64,000 nucleotides of DNA, taken from Cephalotus follicularis. Lineage: Eukaryota > Streptophyta > Magnoliopsida > Oxalidales > Cephalotaceae. Shown here in pieces: positions 11,637 to 24,089 of this stretch (positions are counted from its first letter, which is position 1; each line of letters begins with the position of its first letter). Under the pieces are notes generated by a model that saw nothing but the letters and a program-made list of their open reading frames with translations, had not been told where the DNA came from and did no database searches. The DNA lies in assembly GCA_001972305.1 (NCBI GenBank), contig BDDD01000182.1, forward strand, positions 559,595 through 623,594, given 5' to 3'. Made by a program: the position numbers and the translations under genes.

Positions 11637-12499
11637 CTGTAGTGATGTCAAGGAACAACCAGAAAACAGTAGGAGGAACACAAACACAACACACAATCTG
11701 CTGTGAACAGAAACAAAGAAAGAAGAATACAAAACCATGGTATTTTTAGACATACATAGCAAACTAAGAGAATTCAATCCAAGGAAACAACTAAAGGATT
11801 GAGATTACCTCTTGAACTTTGAAGAATGATTTACACAGAAGATTATTTCACACAAACAAGGTAGAATCTGCAATAGCTTGCATGAAGGATGAAGGCAACA
11901 TTTAAAATGGCAAGATACTCAATAATGGAGAAAGGAGGAGACAAGATTTGACAAAAGGGAGAAGAAGGGGGAACTTTTCTGGATTTTCAAATGGAAAAGG
12001 AAGCTTAAACATGTGAATTGATAGTGGGAATTGCTGGAAAGAAGGAGATGGTGGAAGGAAGTAGGAAGAAAGTTGAAGAAAATGCTAAAATAAGAAAAAA
12101 GGAAATTAAAAGAATAATAGAAAAAAGGAATTATGGATTTCAAAGATAAAAGAATAATAATAAAAAGAATTAAGGATTATTAAAATAAAAGAATAATAAT
12201 TTGTTTTTAATAAAATAAGTTTTGGATTAAAATAAGAATTTATAAAACCAAACATAGCATAACATACCCAAATATCGGACCGGTATCATTCCGCACAATT
12301 CACATAAACCCAAATCATAGGGCAACCGGACTTTTAAAATTAAACAAAATTAAAATCCCGAAAACACATACAAATTCCGTAAAATATATTTACGAACCCG
12401 TAAAAATACATTTTCGAACAAACAGGGTATTACAGTACCCATTGTGAATTGATTGGTGCTTTGGACATGATTGTGAATCATGAGATTGTAGCCTTTTGG

Positions 12500-12540
12500 C
12501 ATATGTATATATACCTATATATATATATATATATATATGC
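12500..12540. repeat. AT dinucleotide microsatellite
   Basis: An ATATAT run in the downstream part of the element B LTR. Similar but shorter TATA runs sit at the matching place in other LTR copies, for example near 6930, 24695 and 55575. Confidence 0.8.
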
Positions 12541-13022
12541 ATCGAGATATAGTATGTATTACATTACGATGCATTCATTACATGCAATTGTTTATCACTG
12601 ACCCTAAATTACACTTATAGTCTAGCCGAGTGAGGACAAAGGCTATTACAGATTGATGCACTGAGATGGATTTTGACCGTGCGCGGCCGAATCAGAGGGC
12701 GGATGGAGTTTTATTTACTTAAATAAATGTTAAACAATGTATTGTAACATATGTTGTTTTTGATTACTGTATAATGTATTAATGATGTTGATCGACTTTT
12801 ATTAAGCTTCGTTTGTGGGCAGTTGACAACGGATTAATAATATTAAATATTGGAATCATGCGGTATGGGACGCATGGTTCTGTTTACTTATTTAGCTTAT
12901 TATTAAATGCTTCCACAAGATGTTATTGGAATCAAAGTTTTAAATTTATCGTATTTTATGTATAGCTGGATTTATGTTGATTTCCATGACTTATATGTTG
13001 TTAATGAAGTGGGGTGTGATAG

Positions 13023-13783
13023 TGGGAGTCGAAGGGACTCGACAGTACATGTCAGAGGTTCCAAAGGGAGTTTCTTGATACTTATGTTCCCAGATCGAGC
13101 AAGAACAGAGACAGACGAAGCTCTTGGAGTTACGTCAATGGGAGATGACTGTGGCCGAGTATAAGGCCAGATTTATGGAGCTGGCCAGGCACTCAGCCTA
13201 TCTTGTAGCTGATGAAGAGAAGAAGATACGGAGGTTCTTTAGGGGTCTAAGATCGGATCTTCGGTCAAGGATTAGAGAATTGGAGTTGGGGACTTTTGTA
13301 GAAGTCGCTCAGAAAGCAAAATTGATGGATAGCATTTCAAATGAGGACCATGCCGAGAGGGCTCGTATACAGCAGAGTAAGCAAAGCCCTACCCAGTCTA
13401 GGCCAATATCATCGAACTGGGAAGGAAGTGGTTCTCCAATGAAATCATCAAGGAACAAATCTCAACAGACAGCTACCCAAGGTACTCCTAGTCAGGGGAG
13501 TAATGCTAGAACTGAAGCTTGTTCTCATTGTGGCCGTAAAAGCCATCAGCTGGAGGAATGTTGGTTGAAAAATGGGATGTGCATGAAGTGCGGAGCACCT
13601 GACCATTTTGCGAGGGATTGTCAAAGAAGGCAAGTGACAGTGCCTACTGGACCTGCAAGTGATAGTGGTACCACAACTTGTCCTTCACAACGGAGAGATA
13701 CCGGCAAGAGCATTATGAGAGGTAAGGTCTTCCCTCTTACTCACATACATTATATTGTTATTAATCGAAGTTGTTTTGATTGA
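13023..13783 (+). pseudogene. Element B gag remnant
   Basis: The sequence aligns with the middle and end of Tekay gag: a capsid-like stretch, then two CCHC zinc knuckles (CSHCGRKSHQLEEC and CMKCGAPDHFARDC). No primer site or gag start like those at 6297-6409 and 24089-24199 is seen between the LTR edge and this piece. It is a fossil. Orientation matches the LTR on its left. Confidence 0.85.
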
Positions 13784-14717
13784 TTGGGTTATCTAAAATA
13801 GTGATTGAGTGGATACTGATTAATATTAAGTTAGAACCTTCGGGGGCTAGCTAGCAAGTACGAGCATGAATGAATAATTGACTTAACGGTCAAACGAATG
13901 ATTGAATGAATTGTTGAGGCAGTAGAGGGAATGAACGACCATACACGTGTATATTGGTATGGGACAACATATATACTTAGCTAACTTCTAGGCTTCGTTT
14001 GGATCGATAAATGAGTATGGATTGTATCGTATTGATGCCGATTATATCGACTGGTTATTGGAGATAAGTCGACGAGACCTTGCATTGGTTACCGAAGGTT
14101 GAACAATCGACGATTAAGAATGAGTATTAGGTCACAGACATTAGGGAGATATTCGATTAGAAGGCTCGAGGGTATTCTCAAAACTCGATTTGAGATCGGG
14201 TTATCACCAGTTGAGAATACGTAAAGGAGATATTGAAAGACGAATTTTCAAACACGATATGGTCATTACGAGTTTCAGTTACCCCAACAACATTTATACC
14301 ATTAATGAATGGTGTGTCCTGATCATCCTAGGATCAGTTGGTCGTAATGCTCATTGATGGCCTACTGAGATAGTCAAAAGAACTATGTCGATAGTGTGGA
14401 AAGGAGACTTTTATTTTTTGATGTCTTCCATGGTTTTATGTTACGAAACTACATCCAAGATCCATCATACATCATGGGTGGTGACTCGATATCGATTCAA
14501 GATGATCCTTCTTACGAGAAGTCACCAGTGAGGACCCCTGATTGGAAGACACAAGTATTGAGGAACCGAACCGTACCTATGGTGAGGATTCAATGGCAGT
14601 TTCATCATCCTTATGAGATGACATGGGAACATGCAGAAGAGATTAGGGAATGATACCTCATTTATCCCAGAAGTGTTAAGCAAATTCGAGGACGAATTTT
14701 TTTGAAGTAGGGTGGAT
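13784..14717 (+). pseudogene. Collapsed pol remnant with chromodomain end and polypurine tract
   Basis: Only islands of Tekay pol remain within about 0.9 kb: a reverse-transcriptase piece (about 14190-14300), the end of integrase (about 14430-14520), and a chromodomain-like end (about 14540-14653, WQFHHPYEMTWEHAEEI). A purine-rich tract (GAAGTAGGGTGGAT) ends at 14717, just before an LTR. The stretch 13790-14150 was not assignable. In intact members pol is about three times longer. Confidence 0.7.
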
Positions 14718-14858
14718 TGTTAACGCCCGGAATTTCATATGCGTGATATTTCATAATTAATGTGAATGATGGAAATTCCATTTTGATAATGCTGCCCAAT
14801 TGAGTAAGGATTTATTAAAGGTATAATGCGAATTGGAAAAGGGGCTAAAAACAGCCTT

Positions 14859-15012
14859 AAGCGTCGACGCCTAAGAAGTAACTTTCGACACCCAACGATT
14901 GCAATGCGTGCTTAAATGTAAGTTTCAAAGAGTTGACGCTAGAGATATGCGTCGACGCCAATGCATGCGTTGAGTTAAGCATCAATGCCTATGTTATAAC
15001 CGGGGACGCTTA
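14859..15012. repeat. GTCGAC-core palindromes, GCGTCGACGC type
   Basis: About five copies with GC arms (AAGCGTCGACGCCT and similar) upstream of a purine-rich probable start region. Confidence 0.8.
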
Positions 15013-17265
15013 ATGTCGAATATCAGACACGTTTTAGTGTTGGTGGAAACATGTGAAAGGGGGTAGATTTAATCACTGTTTGGCATGTTATGGTGCCAGG
15101 AATGGCGTGTCCAACATGCACACCTGGCTTTTCAGCATTCAGTGACTGAAGTGGAAGAGAAAGCATGACACATGGGTGTCATGCGGCACGTGAGAAGTGA
15201 AGGGAAGAAAGAGAAAGGCGCTTGGCGCCATGTGCATGTTATGCATGTGGGTAGGGGAGAGAGAAAGAGAATGTGCCATTTAAAACACGCCATTCTTACT
15301 CCTTCTCTTCAGTGCCTGAAAGTGAAAGAAGAGAGGAAGAAATAGAGAGAAAAACAGAGAGAAAATTGGTGAAGAAAAGAGAGAGAAAGAGAGAGGAACA
15401 ATTCCTCCATTGTTGAGTTGAATCAAAGCTTGGAAGCTTGGGACTTGGAGCTCAAACCTGGGTGCTCAAAACGTCACTGATTAGGAACTCAAAGTGGTGG
15501 ACTATTGGATTCCTAACTTGGAACCAAAGGTATTTTGGGAACCTATGGCTCATAGGGTAGCGGAAGCACTCAATTTGATTTTTCGGCGTTAGGGTGATTA
15601 ACTTTAATTCTAACCAAATAGTTAATTTCCAAGCAATGGGAAATCCCTAAAACCTATTATCAAAGAGTCCCTAATAATGTCCAAGATCACTAATTAAACA
15701 TACAACCAAATCCATCTCCAAGCATCATTAAATTTGAGATCACAAATATAAAAGAAGGAGAAGAAAATATTACCAAAGTGAAGAACTCCTTCTTTCAAGT
15801 CAAGCTCCCTCTACCTTTTAATCCAAAACCAAATGCTCCAAGACCTTCATTTTACCATGGCAGGGAGGATAAGATGGAGAGGTTTAGTGTTTAACCTAGA
15901 CAAAATAAATATAGGTAAAGATTGAATGTAATACACAAAGGAATCTCCACCTAAAATGATTGAGGATATGTAGAAAAGTTGGTTGATATGATATCTTTCT
16001 TTGTTGGAGACAAAGTTGGCATGTTTTCTCTTGAAAAGGAAGAAAGCACGACCACTAAAGAGAGATGGGAGAGAGAGCAATTATGTGAGAGGGAGAGATG
16101 CCAAGAGCGGGAGCAATTGTCGTGAGAGTCATTTAAAGGAAAACAAAACTTCATTAGTAAGTAAAGCCTTATTAGTTTTGTCCTTTTGTGAATCATTGTA
16201 TTTAATGCAACCATGACTCATCAATTCTCCACCAAGTAAATGCTTCTCAAGTTTATATCATCTCACAAATATCTTCATTTGCACCATGCAATGGCTGGCC
16301 ACATGCTCTCAAATATGTAATAGCCGTATAAGCCAAAATGGAAGAATTGAAGTTGACAAAGTGAACTAATGTGGGATTAATTTGGACATGATTTTGGGCC
16401 TCCCAATATAATACAATATTGAGCCCAAATATATGCCAAGATGATCCATTCCCTATGGCCCAAATTCGTCCAGGATAGGGGATTAAATCCCTAGCCCAAA
16501 GTTAGCCCAATGCTCTCTCTTTACAATAAGTTCCTAAAGCACTTAATGTAAATTCATATCAACCCTTCGCTTGGAATATTTTTATCGTGGTATTGTATGG
16601 ACCCGAATCCAGAAAATAAAATATTCACTAGCAAGGTAACATCTCATTGATGTCAACATTTTACTAAATGACATGTTTCTCTACACGTCAACCAGTTCAA
16701 AGTCAGGCAGGACCAGAAAGCCTGCCGATCTCCAGTATGATGATAAATTCCCAGATAATCCCGTTTGTCTGGTACGACTATTCTAATAGTGACCGACTAT
16801 TAAAATAGCCCTGGTGTGATCTCCAGTCACCCCCCAGATCCTTGTATTACCATGTCTATCAATCAGGGACCGAATAGCCAGTCGCTTTTGTCACGCCCCC
16901 ATTTTTCCAAGTGGACAACATATAAGCGGTAAGGCAACCAACACAGCATAATTCAGCTCATGCGATAAACGTATAAACAAAATCTTTAGTAGCGGAAGCA
17001 ATAACATGAAATAAGCTAAATTTAAATATGCATCACGCATCCCATACTACGTGATGCCAACAAGTTTATATAGAATCCAACATCATAGTCGATCGCCCAA
17101 AATGGAGCGTGATAAACAGTACAGGGTGATAAGAATAAACCACGTTACAATAATCCAATTAACATAATCATTGTTCATTTGATCCAGTACATAGAATAAT
17201 AGAAACAATTCAGTCTTCTCCTTAAGTCTCCTTGCATGCTCCATATCATATCCCACTCCATCAAT

Positions 17266-18686
17266 CTGTTACAGTAGGGATTAGCCTTTGTCCTCACTCG
17301 GCTAAGTGAATAAACTCATAAATGCGGTTCGAGGTATATGATAATGAGTATCATGAATGGATGCATTATGATGCAGTACAGTATATATTTATTGCAGTAT
17401 ATATATCGCAGTGTATACATATATAAAGTATATGCATGTTCATAGTACAGGTATAACCTCATAAGGCTACATCAACACAAGCAGTAAATATGTCCCAAAA
17501 GGAACCAGACAATCCAGTCGTCATGACCGTCGCCACCTCCTGGCCCCAATGTCATGCACTCTTACCCCATCCCCGTTTGCGAACGGTTTGGAGTAAGTCC
17601 TCCGTACAGGTTGCTTAGCACAACGGCCAAACAATCAATAGGTTATTAGCACAGCGGCTAATAATCAATAGGCATAAGCATTGCACAGTACAAGTCAAGC
17701 AATAAAATGTAATTACTTGATCAAATATATTTGTTTAAAATATATTACTCCGTTCACAAGTTGTGATAAGTTATAAAACTTAAAAAAATACATTTGATTG
17801 TGTAACCAATCCTTTAAAACATATATTATATTCATATGTCGACAAATATACATTTTCGTACAATAATGATTTTAATAATCGTACAACCTTTTCAAAATGG
17901 TTAACACTTTTTAGAAATCAACCATAATGCAATTCACAGTAATAATGCAAACATGTGCTCAAAATGCATCTAGGATCGTTTCTTGAGTCGTTTCGGGTCT
18001 AGCGGTCCCATTCGAACGAAATTTCTTCAAACAGGGGGATAGGCGTCGATGCTTATTCCCAGGGCATCGACGTCTTTACCCTAAGGCGTCAACCCCTCAT
18101 ACAGTTATTCCCAGGCATTTTTGGACCAAAGACGTCGATGCTTTTCCAAAGACATCGATGTCTTTATGATACCATAAGGTATCAGTTCGCAGTTCTCGAT
18201 TCTAGAGGGAAGAATCCAGCCTCTAAACCCCCGTACAAGCAAAACTTATCCTCTTAAGGCGTAAGAAATGCTACTTGTTATCAGGATATTTAACCAGAAC
18301 ATCAATCCGTAAATAAACTCGTAACCACGAGTGGCTAATTCACCATTTGCAGTAAACACTGCTATTCTATGAATACCCAGAAAAGGACATCGATGTATTT
18401 CATATCCACACACGAAGACATCGACGTCTTCAGGTAGACATCGATGTCTTTTCAGTCCAGAACGTCATTTCCACAGTTTTAACACAACAGGTTATTAACC
18501 AAATTACCCATTACACAAACCAGTTCACATATTCATGCAATCTGCACATGCATGTTCACTCCGTACATCACAGTAGTCACAACCACAATTCAAGATTTCA
18601 ATTCATCCATTAACATGCAATTCATCCATGACATTTCGATAACATAGAACCCAAAATGCATGTATAAGATCATCACTTTCCCCTAC
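17266..18686 (-). other. Putative intron in 3' LTR of element C
   Basis: Donor AGAG/GTAGGG and acceptor CTACTGTAACAG on the minus strand, about 1.42 kb apart. Both sites are unchanged in the partner LTR although the LTRs differ at about one base in twenty. Confidence 0.45.
18041..18452. repeat. GTCGAC-core palindromes, GACGTCGATGTC type, intronic cluster
   Basis: About seven copies such as AAAGACGTCGATGCTTTT and AAGACATCGATGTCTTT in two groups. The arms differ from the CAG...CTG and GCG...CGC subfamilies but keep the central TCGA. Confidence 0.8.
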
Positions 18687-19225
18687 CTCTGGTTTCAAGT
18701 TAGAAACCTTGAAAGTCCACCTCTTTGAGTTCCAAGGTTCTAGCCACAGCAGCTCCAAGATCCTCTCAGCAACTGCGATCCACGAGTTCTAAGTCTCTAG
18801 CTCCAATCAAGCTCAACGATGGTGGCTCTCTCTTTCTCTCACTCACTGGTTTTCTTCTCTTCCTTTCCTTTGGTGTTTTAAATAAGAGAGAGAGGTGGGT
18901 AGGGGGTTGTTCTTATGCAGATGCCCCCCCCCCCCCCCCCCCACCTTCTTTCTCCTTGCATTTAATGAACACTCTCGTGTTCTCTCCCTCATTCCCAGTG
19001 AGTTCTGCCTTTCCTTTTGTTTCCTTCTCCTCTTTTCTTTTGCAGGTTCCATGCATACCCACACTTGTCATGTTCTTCCTCCTTCTTCAGTCATGCAGGT
19101 CAGGAGACCATTGTGCATGATCAACACATCTCCTTCCCGTGCCTCAAGGCGCCTAGATGATGCCTCAAAACTGCCCATTGCATGCTATTCTGTCAGTGTT
19201 TAACGTGACAGATATTCTTTAAAAA

Positions 19226-19378
19226 GGCGTCGACGTCTTTCCTTAGACGTCGATGTCTTTTTCCCTTTCATAAGAAGGTGTCGATGTCTTCACCCTACAT
19301 CGACGTGTATGTCCATGCATTCATGTGCATCTCAGTTACCATAGGCGTCCACGTATTTCCTAAGACATCGACGCGTTT
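19226..19378. repeat. GTCGAC-core palindromes, upstream cluster of element C 3' LTR
   Basis: About six copies such as GGCGTCGACGTCTTT and AGACGTCGATGTCTTT just inside the U3 side of the LTR. Confidence 0.8.
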
Positions 19379-19547
19379 CTCCCAAAACTACGCCGTTTTA
19401 GGTTTAACATTCACATTTCTTTCCCAAAACAATATTTAGGGTTTGGAAACATATTTCGAGTTCAAAATCTCAACATTTTCATTAATTCAAGCATAAGATT
19501 ACATCTTAAAATGAAATGTTACAATCAGGAAAATACCGGGTGTTACA

Positions 19548-19565
19548 TCCACCCCTCCTTCAAGA
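19548..19565 (-). other. Polypurine tract of element C
   Basis: On the minus strand CTTGAAGGAGGGGTGGA ends at the LTR edge. This is the usual plus-strand primer for reverse transcription in Ty3 elements. Confidence 0.85.
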
Positions 19566-19589
19566 AATTTCATCCTCGAAATTAACACA

Positions 19590-20960
19590 ATACTAAAACA
19601 AATGCGGGTAATGTTCTCGGATGTCGTCCTCACGTTCGCAAGTCGCTTCATCTGGCCTATGAAATTGCCACTGGACCTTTACCATCAGAATGGTCTGGTT
19701 CTTTAATACTTGTGTCTTCCAATCCAAGATTCTGACAGGTGACTCCTCGCAGGAAAGATCATCTCACACCGTAACCAAGTCGTAATCCAGGACATGTGAT
19801 GGATCTCGGATATAACCTCGTAGCATCGATATATGGAAGACATCATGTATACCCGACAAGGTAGGAGGCAAGGCTAGCTGATAAGCTACCTCCCCAACCC
19901 TCTCCAGGATCTTAAACGGACCAATATAGCGTGGCGCTAACCTGCCCTTCTTCCCGAATCTTTGCACCCCTTTCCACGGAGATACCTTCAAAAATACGTA
20001 ATCTCCAACATTGAAGGTTAAAGGCCTTCTCTTCAAATTGTGGGCGTAGCTCTTCTACCGACTCTGTGCTGCTAGCAACTTTTCTCTGATGAACTTGACT
20101 TTCTCCGAAGTCTCCTCCACCAAATCCGACCCAAGAAATGGTCGTTCACCAACTTCATCCCAACAGACGGGTGACCTACACTTTCTCCCATACAGTGCCT
20201 CGTATGGAGCCATACCAATACTCGCGTGATAGCTGTTATTATAAGAAAACTCTATCAGAGGGATATGGTCTTCCCAAGTTCTACCAAAATCGATCACGCA
20301 AGCCCGAAGCATATCCTCCAAGGTTTGGATGGTACGCTCCGACTGTCCGTATGTTTAAGGATGGAAAGCAGTACTGAGATTCAATCTTGTTCCGAAGGCT
20401 GTGTGAAATCTCTTCCAGAAGTTGGAAGTGAAGATCGAATCCCTATCACAAATGATGCTCACCAGAACACCGTGCAGTCTCACAATCTCCTTCACATACA
20501 ATTGAGCTAACTTGCTTGCGGAATCAGTGACATGTGTAGGCAAAAAGTGTGCTGATTTGGTGAGTATATCCACAATAACCCACACGGAATTATGACGATG
20601 CCTAGTCAGTGGAAATCCAGAAACAAAGTCCATCGTAATGTGTTCCCACTTCCATTCTGCCACTGGTAGCGACTGCAACAGTCCTGCCGGTCTCTGGTGT
20701 TCAACCTTGACCCTTTGGCAAGTCAAATACTTCGTGACATATTCTGCAATTTCGCGCTTCATGCCAGGCCACCAGTAAGTCTTCTTCATATCTCGGTACA
20801 TGTTGGTGCTACCAGGATGAATACTGTACAGAGATTTATGAGCCCCGCGGAGTAACTCATCCTTCAGTCTTGGTTCATTCGGGAGACACACAAGTCCCCG
20901 ATATCTCAGAATATCATCAGCATGGACTTGAAAATCAGATTCCGAGTCCAGGTTCTCCCG
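19590..20960 (-). pseudogene. Element C: integrase and chromodomain remnant
   Basis: From high to low coordinate the minus strand encodes the zinc-binding start of integrase (about 20750-20890), the catalytic core, the GPY/F-type C-terminal region (about 19850-20036, RYIGPFKILERVG) and a chromodomain-like end (about 19600-19760). The chromodomain after integrase marks the chromovirus branch and in intact members guides insertion toward marked chromatin. It is a fossil with several breaks. Confidence 0.9.
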
Positions 20961-20963
20961 AAT

Positions 20964-22600
20964 TCATTGCAACTCTGGATCATGGGGTTGTGCAGCCCTG
21001 ATGTGATCTAATAACACTGGCTGGACCCGCATGTCAGCCACAAAAAATCTCGGTGACTGATTGAACGGAGACCAGTCTTGGAAGTCTTCCAACATCTTCC
21101 ATTGCGACACCATTGTACTGGCAACCATAGCCTTGCGGCTCAAGGCATCAGCGACTACATTCGCTTTCCCCGAGTGGTACTGGATACTGCAGTCATAATC
21201 ATTAAAGAACTCCACCCACCTGCGCTGTCTCATGTTCAGTGTGTCCTGACAAAACAGGTACCTCAAACTCTTACGATCGGTAAAGATCTCAAACTGCACC
21301 CCATAAAGATAGTGTCTCCAGTTTTAGCTTCCTAGAAGCATAAGCAATCACCTTTTCTTGCTGCATCAGCACGCAGCCCAAGCCCTTACCTGATTTATCA
21401 CTATAGACTGCAAAGCCCTCATTACCCTCAGGTAATGCCAAGATAGGAGCGGAAACCAACCGATCCTTCAGTTCATAGAAACTAGCTTCACAATCTTCAT
21501 CCCAGACAAACAAGGTCTTCATCTGGGTCAGTCTAGTCAAGGGCTCGGCTATCCTTGAAAAGTTCTGGATAAACCTCCTGTAATACCCTGCCAAGCCAAG
21601 AAAATTGCGTACCTCTGTCACATTCTTTTGCTGTGGCCAATCTTGTAACACCTCTGTCTTTGACGGTTCCACCGCCAAACCTTCTCCGGATACAATGTGA
21701 CCAAGCAAGCTCACACGGTCAAGCCAAAATTCACACTTACTGAATTTGGCATACAGCTGCTGCTCTAGGAGAATCTGCAGAGCCAACCTCAGGTGGCAAG
21801 CATGCTCTTCCTCACTCCTTGAGTATACAAGTACGTCATCAATAAACACAACGACAAACTGGTCCAGGTACGGTCAAAACACATCGTTCATCAATGACAT
21901 GAACGCAGCCGGTGCATTGGTAACACCAAAAGGCATCACAAGGAACTCATAGTGAATGTATCTTGTCCGGAAAGTAGTCTTCTCAATATCTCCTTCCCTC
22001 ACCTTCAGCTGGTGATACCCTAATCTCAAATCAAGTTTCGAGAACACTCTCGCCCCCTGCAACTGGTCGAACAAATCCTCGATGTGGGGTAAAGGATACT
22101 TGTTCTTGATAGTTGCTTTGTTCAACATTCTGTAGTCGATGTAAAGTCTCAACGACCCATCCTTCTTTTTGACAAATAGTACAGGCGCACCCCACGGAGA
22201 AACACTGGGTCGAATAAAACCCTTATCGATCAGATCCTGTAACTGCAATTTCAGTTCTGTCAATTCTGCAAGAGCCATTCTATATGGTGCTTTAGAAATA
22301 GGAGCTGTACCTGGTATAAGATCAATTACAAACTCCATATTCATCTTCGGTGGCAAAGATCCCAAGTCATCAGGGAACACATCTGGAAATTCACACACTA
22401 CTGGGATCTCCTCCAGGCTCAAACCCTTCTCCTTCCTCCGACCAATTACATAAGCAAGATACCCTTCACATCCTTTCTCGAGATACCTCGACACACGGAT
22501 GAAGGATACAATCAGTGTGGAAAACACCTTGTCTCCCTTAAACTGGAAAACCGTACCATTGGGCAGACGAAAATCAACCGTCTTGCTGTAACAGTCCATG
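20964..22600 (-). pseudogene. Element C: reverse transcriptase and RNase H remnant
   Basis: The reverse transcriptase lies at about 21850-22460 and continues to about 21600. RNase H follows to about 20964 ([26 protein letters not shown]). The order protease, RT, RNase H, integrase is that of Ty3/gypsy. Sequence matches element A closely. It is a fossil with a few breaks. Confidence 0.92.
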
Positions 22601-24089
22601 TAAGCATGATGTGCTGATAGCCAATCCATTCCCAAAATAACATCGAAGTCGCAGATAGGCAATACTATCAAATCCGCATACAAGGAAATGACTGCCATAG
22701 ACATCTCACAACCCCTATATACGGTATCTGTATACATGGAAACTCCAGCAGGTGTGCTCACATCCAAGGTATATGGCATGCAGTCTAGTGTTACATCTAA
22801 ACATGATGCAAAATTTGATGAAATGAAAGAATGTGATGCTCCAGGGTCCATCAATACTCTAGCAGCAAAACCGTAAATATACAGTGTACCTCCAATGACC
22901 GAGGTAGACTCCGGACCTCTATCTGTGAAAGGGTAAAAACTTTACCTTTTGCAATGCCCTTGCCGGTGTCCCTTCGCTGTGTAGGCCCCGCTGCGGCACC
23001 GTCGCTACTAGCTGGTCCAGTAGGTTCTATAGCTTGACTCTTCGGGCAATCTCTCACTGAATGGCCAGATGCCCCACACCTCAAACATAGTCCGTTCATC
23101 CTCTAGCAATCTTTCTATAAGTGGCCCTTACGACCACAGTGATAACAAGCTCCAGTTCCCGCATTACTCCCCTGACTAGGAGTACCCTGTGTGGCAGTCT
23201 GTCCAGATCTGTTCTTCGATGATTTAGTCAGAGAACCACCGCCTTGACATTTTGAAGAAGCTGGTCTTGTTGGGCTCTGTTTCTTTTGTTGTACTCGGGC
23301 CCTCTCTGCTCGGTCCTCACTGGATATGCTTTCCAGCAGCCTCGCTTTTTGAGCGACCTCCGAAAAAGTACCCAACTCCATAGCCCTAATCCTCGACTGA
23401 AGATCCAGTCGCAAACCCCTCAGAAATCTCCGTATCTTTTTCACGTCATCGGCTACCAGATAAGGTGAATGTCTGGCTAGCTCCATAAACCTGGCCTGGT
23501 ACTCGGCCACAGTCATCTCCCCTTGACGTAACTCAAGAAGCTCTATCTCCCTCCGTTCTTGCTCAACCCGGGGTACATAGGAATCGAGGAACTCTGTCTA
23601 GAATCTCTCCCATGTAGCATCGAGTCCAGCTGACTCCCACTTTTCTTTGACCATCTCCCAGCAGTGAGTGGCCTCTCCCCATAGATGGTACACGGAAAAC
23701 TTCAATTTCTGTTCATCTGTACAGTCCATTACTTCAAAGATTTTCTCCAAGTCTTGTAGCCACCTCTCAGCGATGGTAGCATCTAGCTCTCCCCAAAAGC
23801 TGGGCGGATTCTGATGCATGAATCTCTCAATGTTCCTCCCAAACTGATTACTATCCTCCCCTGCGCACTGGTCAGGAGCCCTGTGTCGTGGTTGTGCTTG
23901 TGCATAATTCTGGCGCAATTCCTCCGTATTAGCCATATTGAAGGCCATATGTTGTTGAAAGTAATCTGTGATACGAACCATCGGATCTCTCACATCCAAG
24001 GGAACATTCATTCCTTGCGGCATATTCGCTTCCTCAGGGGCATTGGCTCCAACAGCTCTAGCCCTAGCGCGCGTTCTCCTTCGGTCCAT
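22601..24089 (-). pseudogene. Element C: gag and protease remnant
   Basis: Gag starts with MDRRRTRARARAVGANAPEE, continues through a capsid-like region with the retrotransposon-gag pattern (AERWLQDLEKIFEVMDC), and ends with two CCHC knuckles (near 23140 and 23075). An aspartic protease (near 22840) follows. It is a fossil with a few breaks. Confidence 0.92.

Larger units (their letters stand above)
9698..12434 (-). mobile_element. Solo LTR, 2.7 kb, same family as 2000-4829, opposite orientation
   Basis: On the minus strand it starts TGTAATACCCTG and ends GGGGTGTTACA. It is flanked by target duplication GTACC (9693-9697 and 12435-12439), and the host LTR continues across. No internal region is present. 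A palindrome cluster lies at 11066-11233. A donor-like ACAG/GTCAGT (intron start 11636) and an acceptor-like CATGCGGCAG (10000) bracket it. The element lies antisense to the host LTR. Confidence 0.9.
8196..13022 (+). mobile_element. Element B left LTR, Tekay type, split by a solo LTR at 9698-12434
   Basis: This is the inverted homologue of 6410-8195: for example, the block at 8663-8697 is the exact reverse complement of 7565-7600. It has an upstream palindrome cluster, a TATA-like CATAAAAACACA (near 8450), a purine-rich stretch, a 5' splice-site-like AAG/GTAGGG (8700), a dense second cluster (8881-9215) and a GAGTGAGGACAAAGG block ending ATTACAG (12651). It ends GGGGTGTGATA and is followed by a gag piece. 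The first part of the LTR, seen in the 54124 copy, is absent. Total LTR sequence is about 2.1 kb without the insertion. Confidence 0.75.
16889..19547 (-). mobile_element. 3' LTR of element C
   Basis: On the minus strand it starts TGTAACACCCGG and ends GGGGGCGTGACA. Order along it: upstream palindrome cluster, start region rich in purines, AGAG/GTAGGG donor (18686), intronic cluster, acceptor block GAGGACAAAGGCTAATCCC ending TAACAG (17266). It also carries a run of about 17 C at 18927-18943 that the 5' LTR lacks. Confidence 0.95.

Noticed and set aside
13784-14150. A possible host gene fragment between gag and pol islands of element B
   Set aside because: No frame longer than a few dozen codons and no similarity I can recognise. 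Diverged retroelement sequence is the simpler reading.
16300-16888. A possible non-element spacer next to element C
   Set aside because: It aligns throughout with the partner copia LTR (34090-34670).
18725-19203. Open frames of 102-131 codons on the plus strand, with a matching frame at 26102-26570
   Set aside because: They lie antisense in the two LTR copies of element C and are duplicated only because LTRs are. Composition is Ser/Leu/Pro-rich low complexity with no domain.
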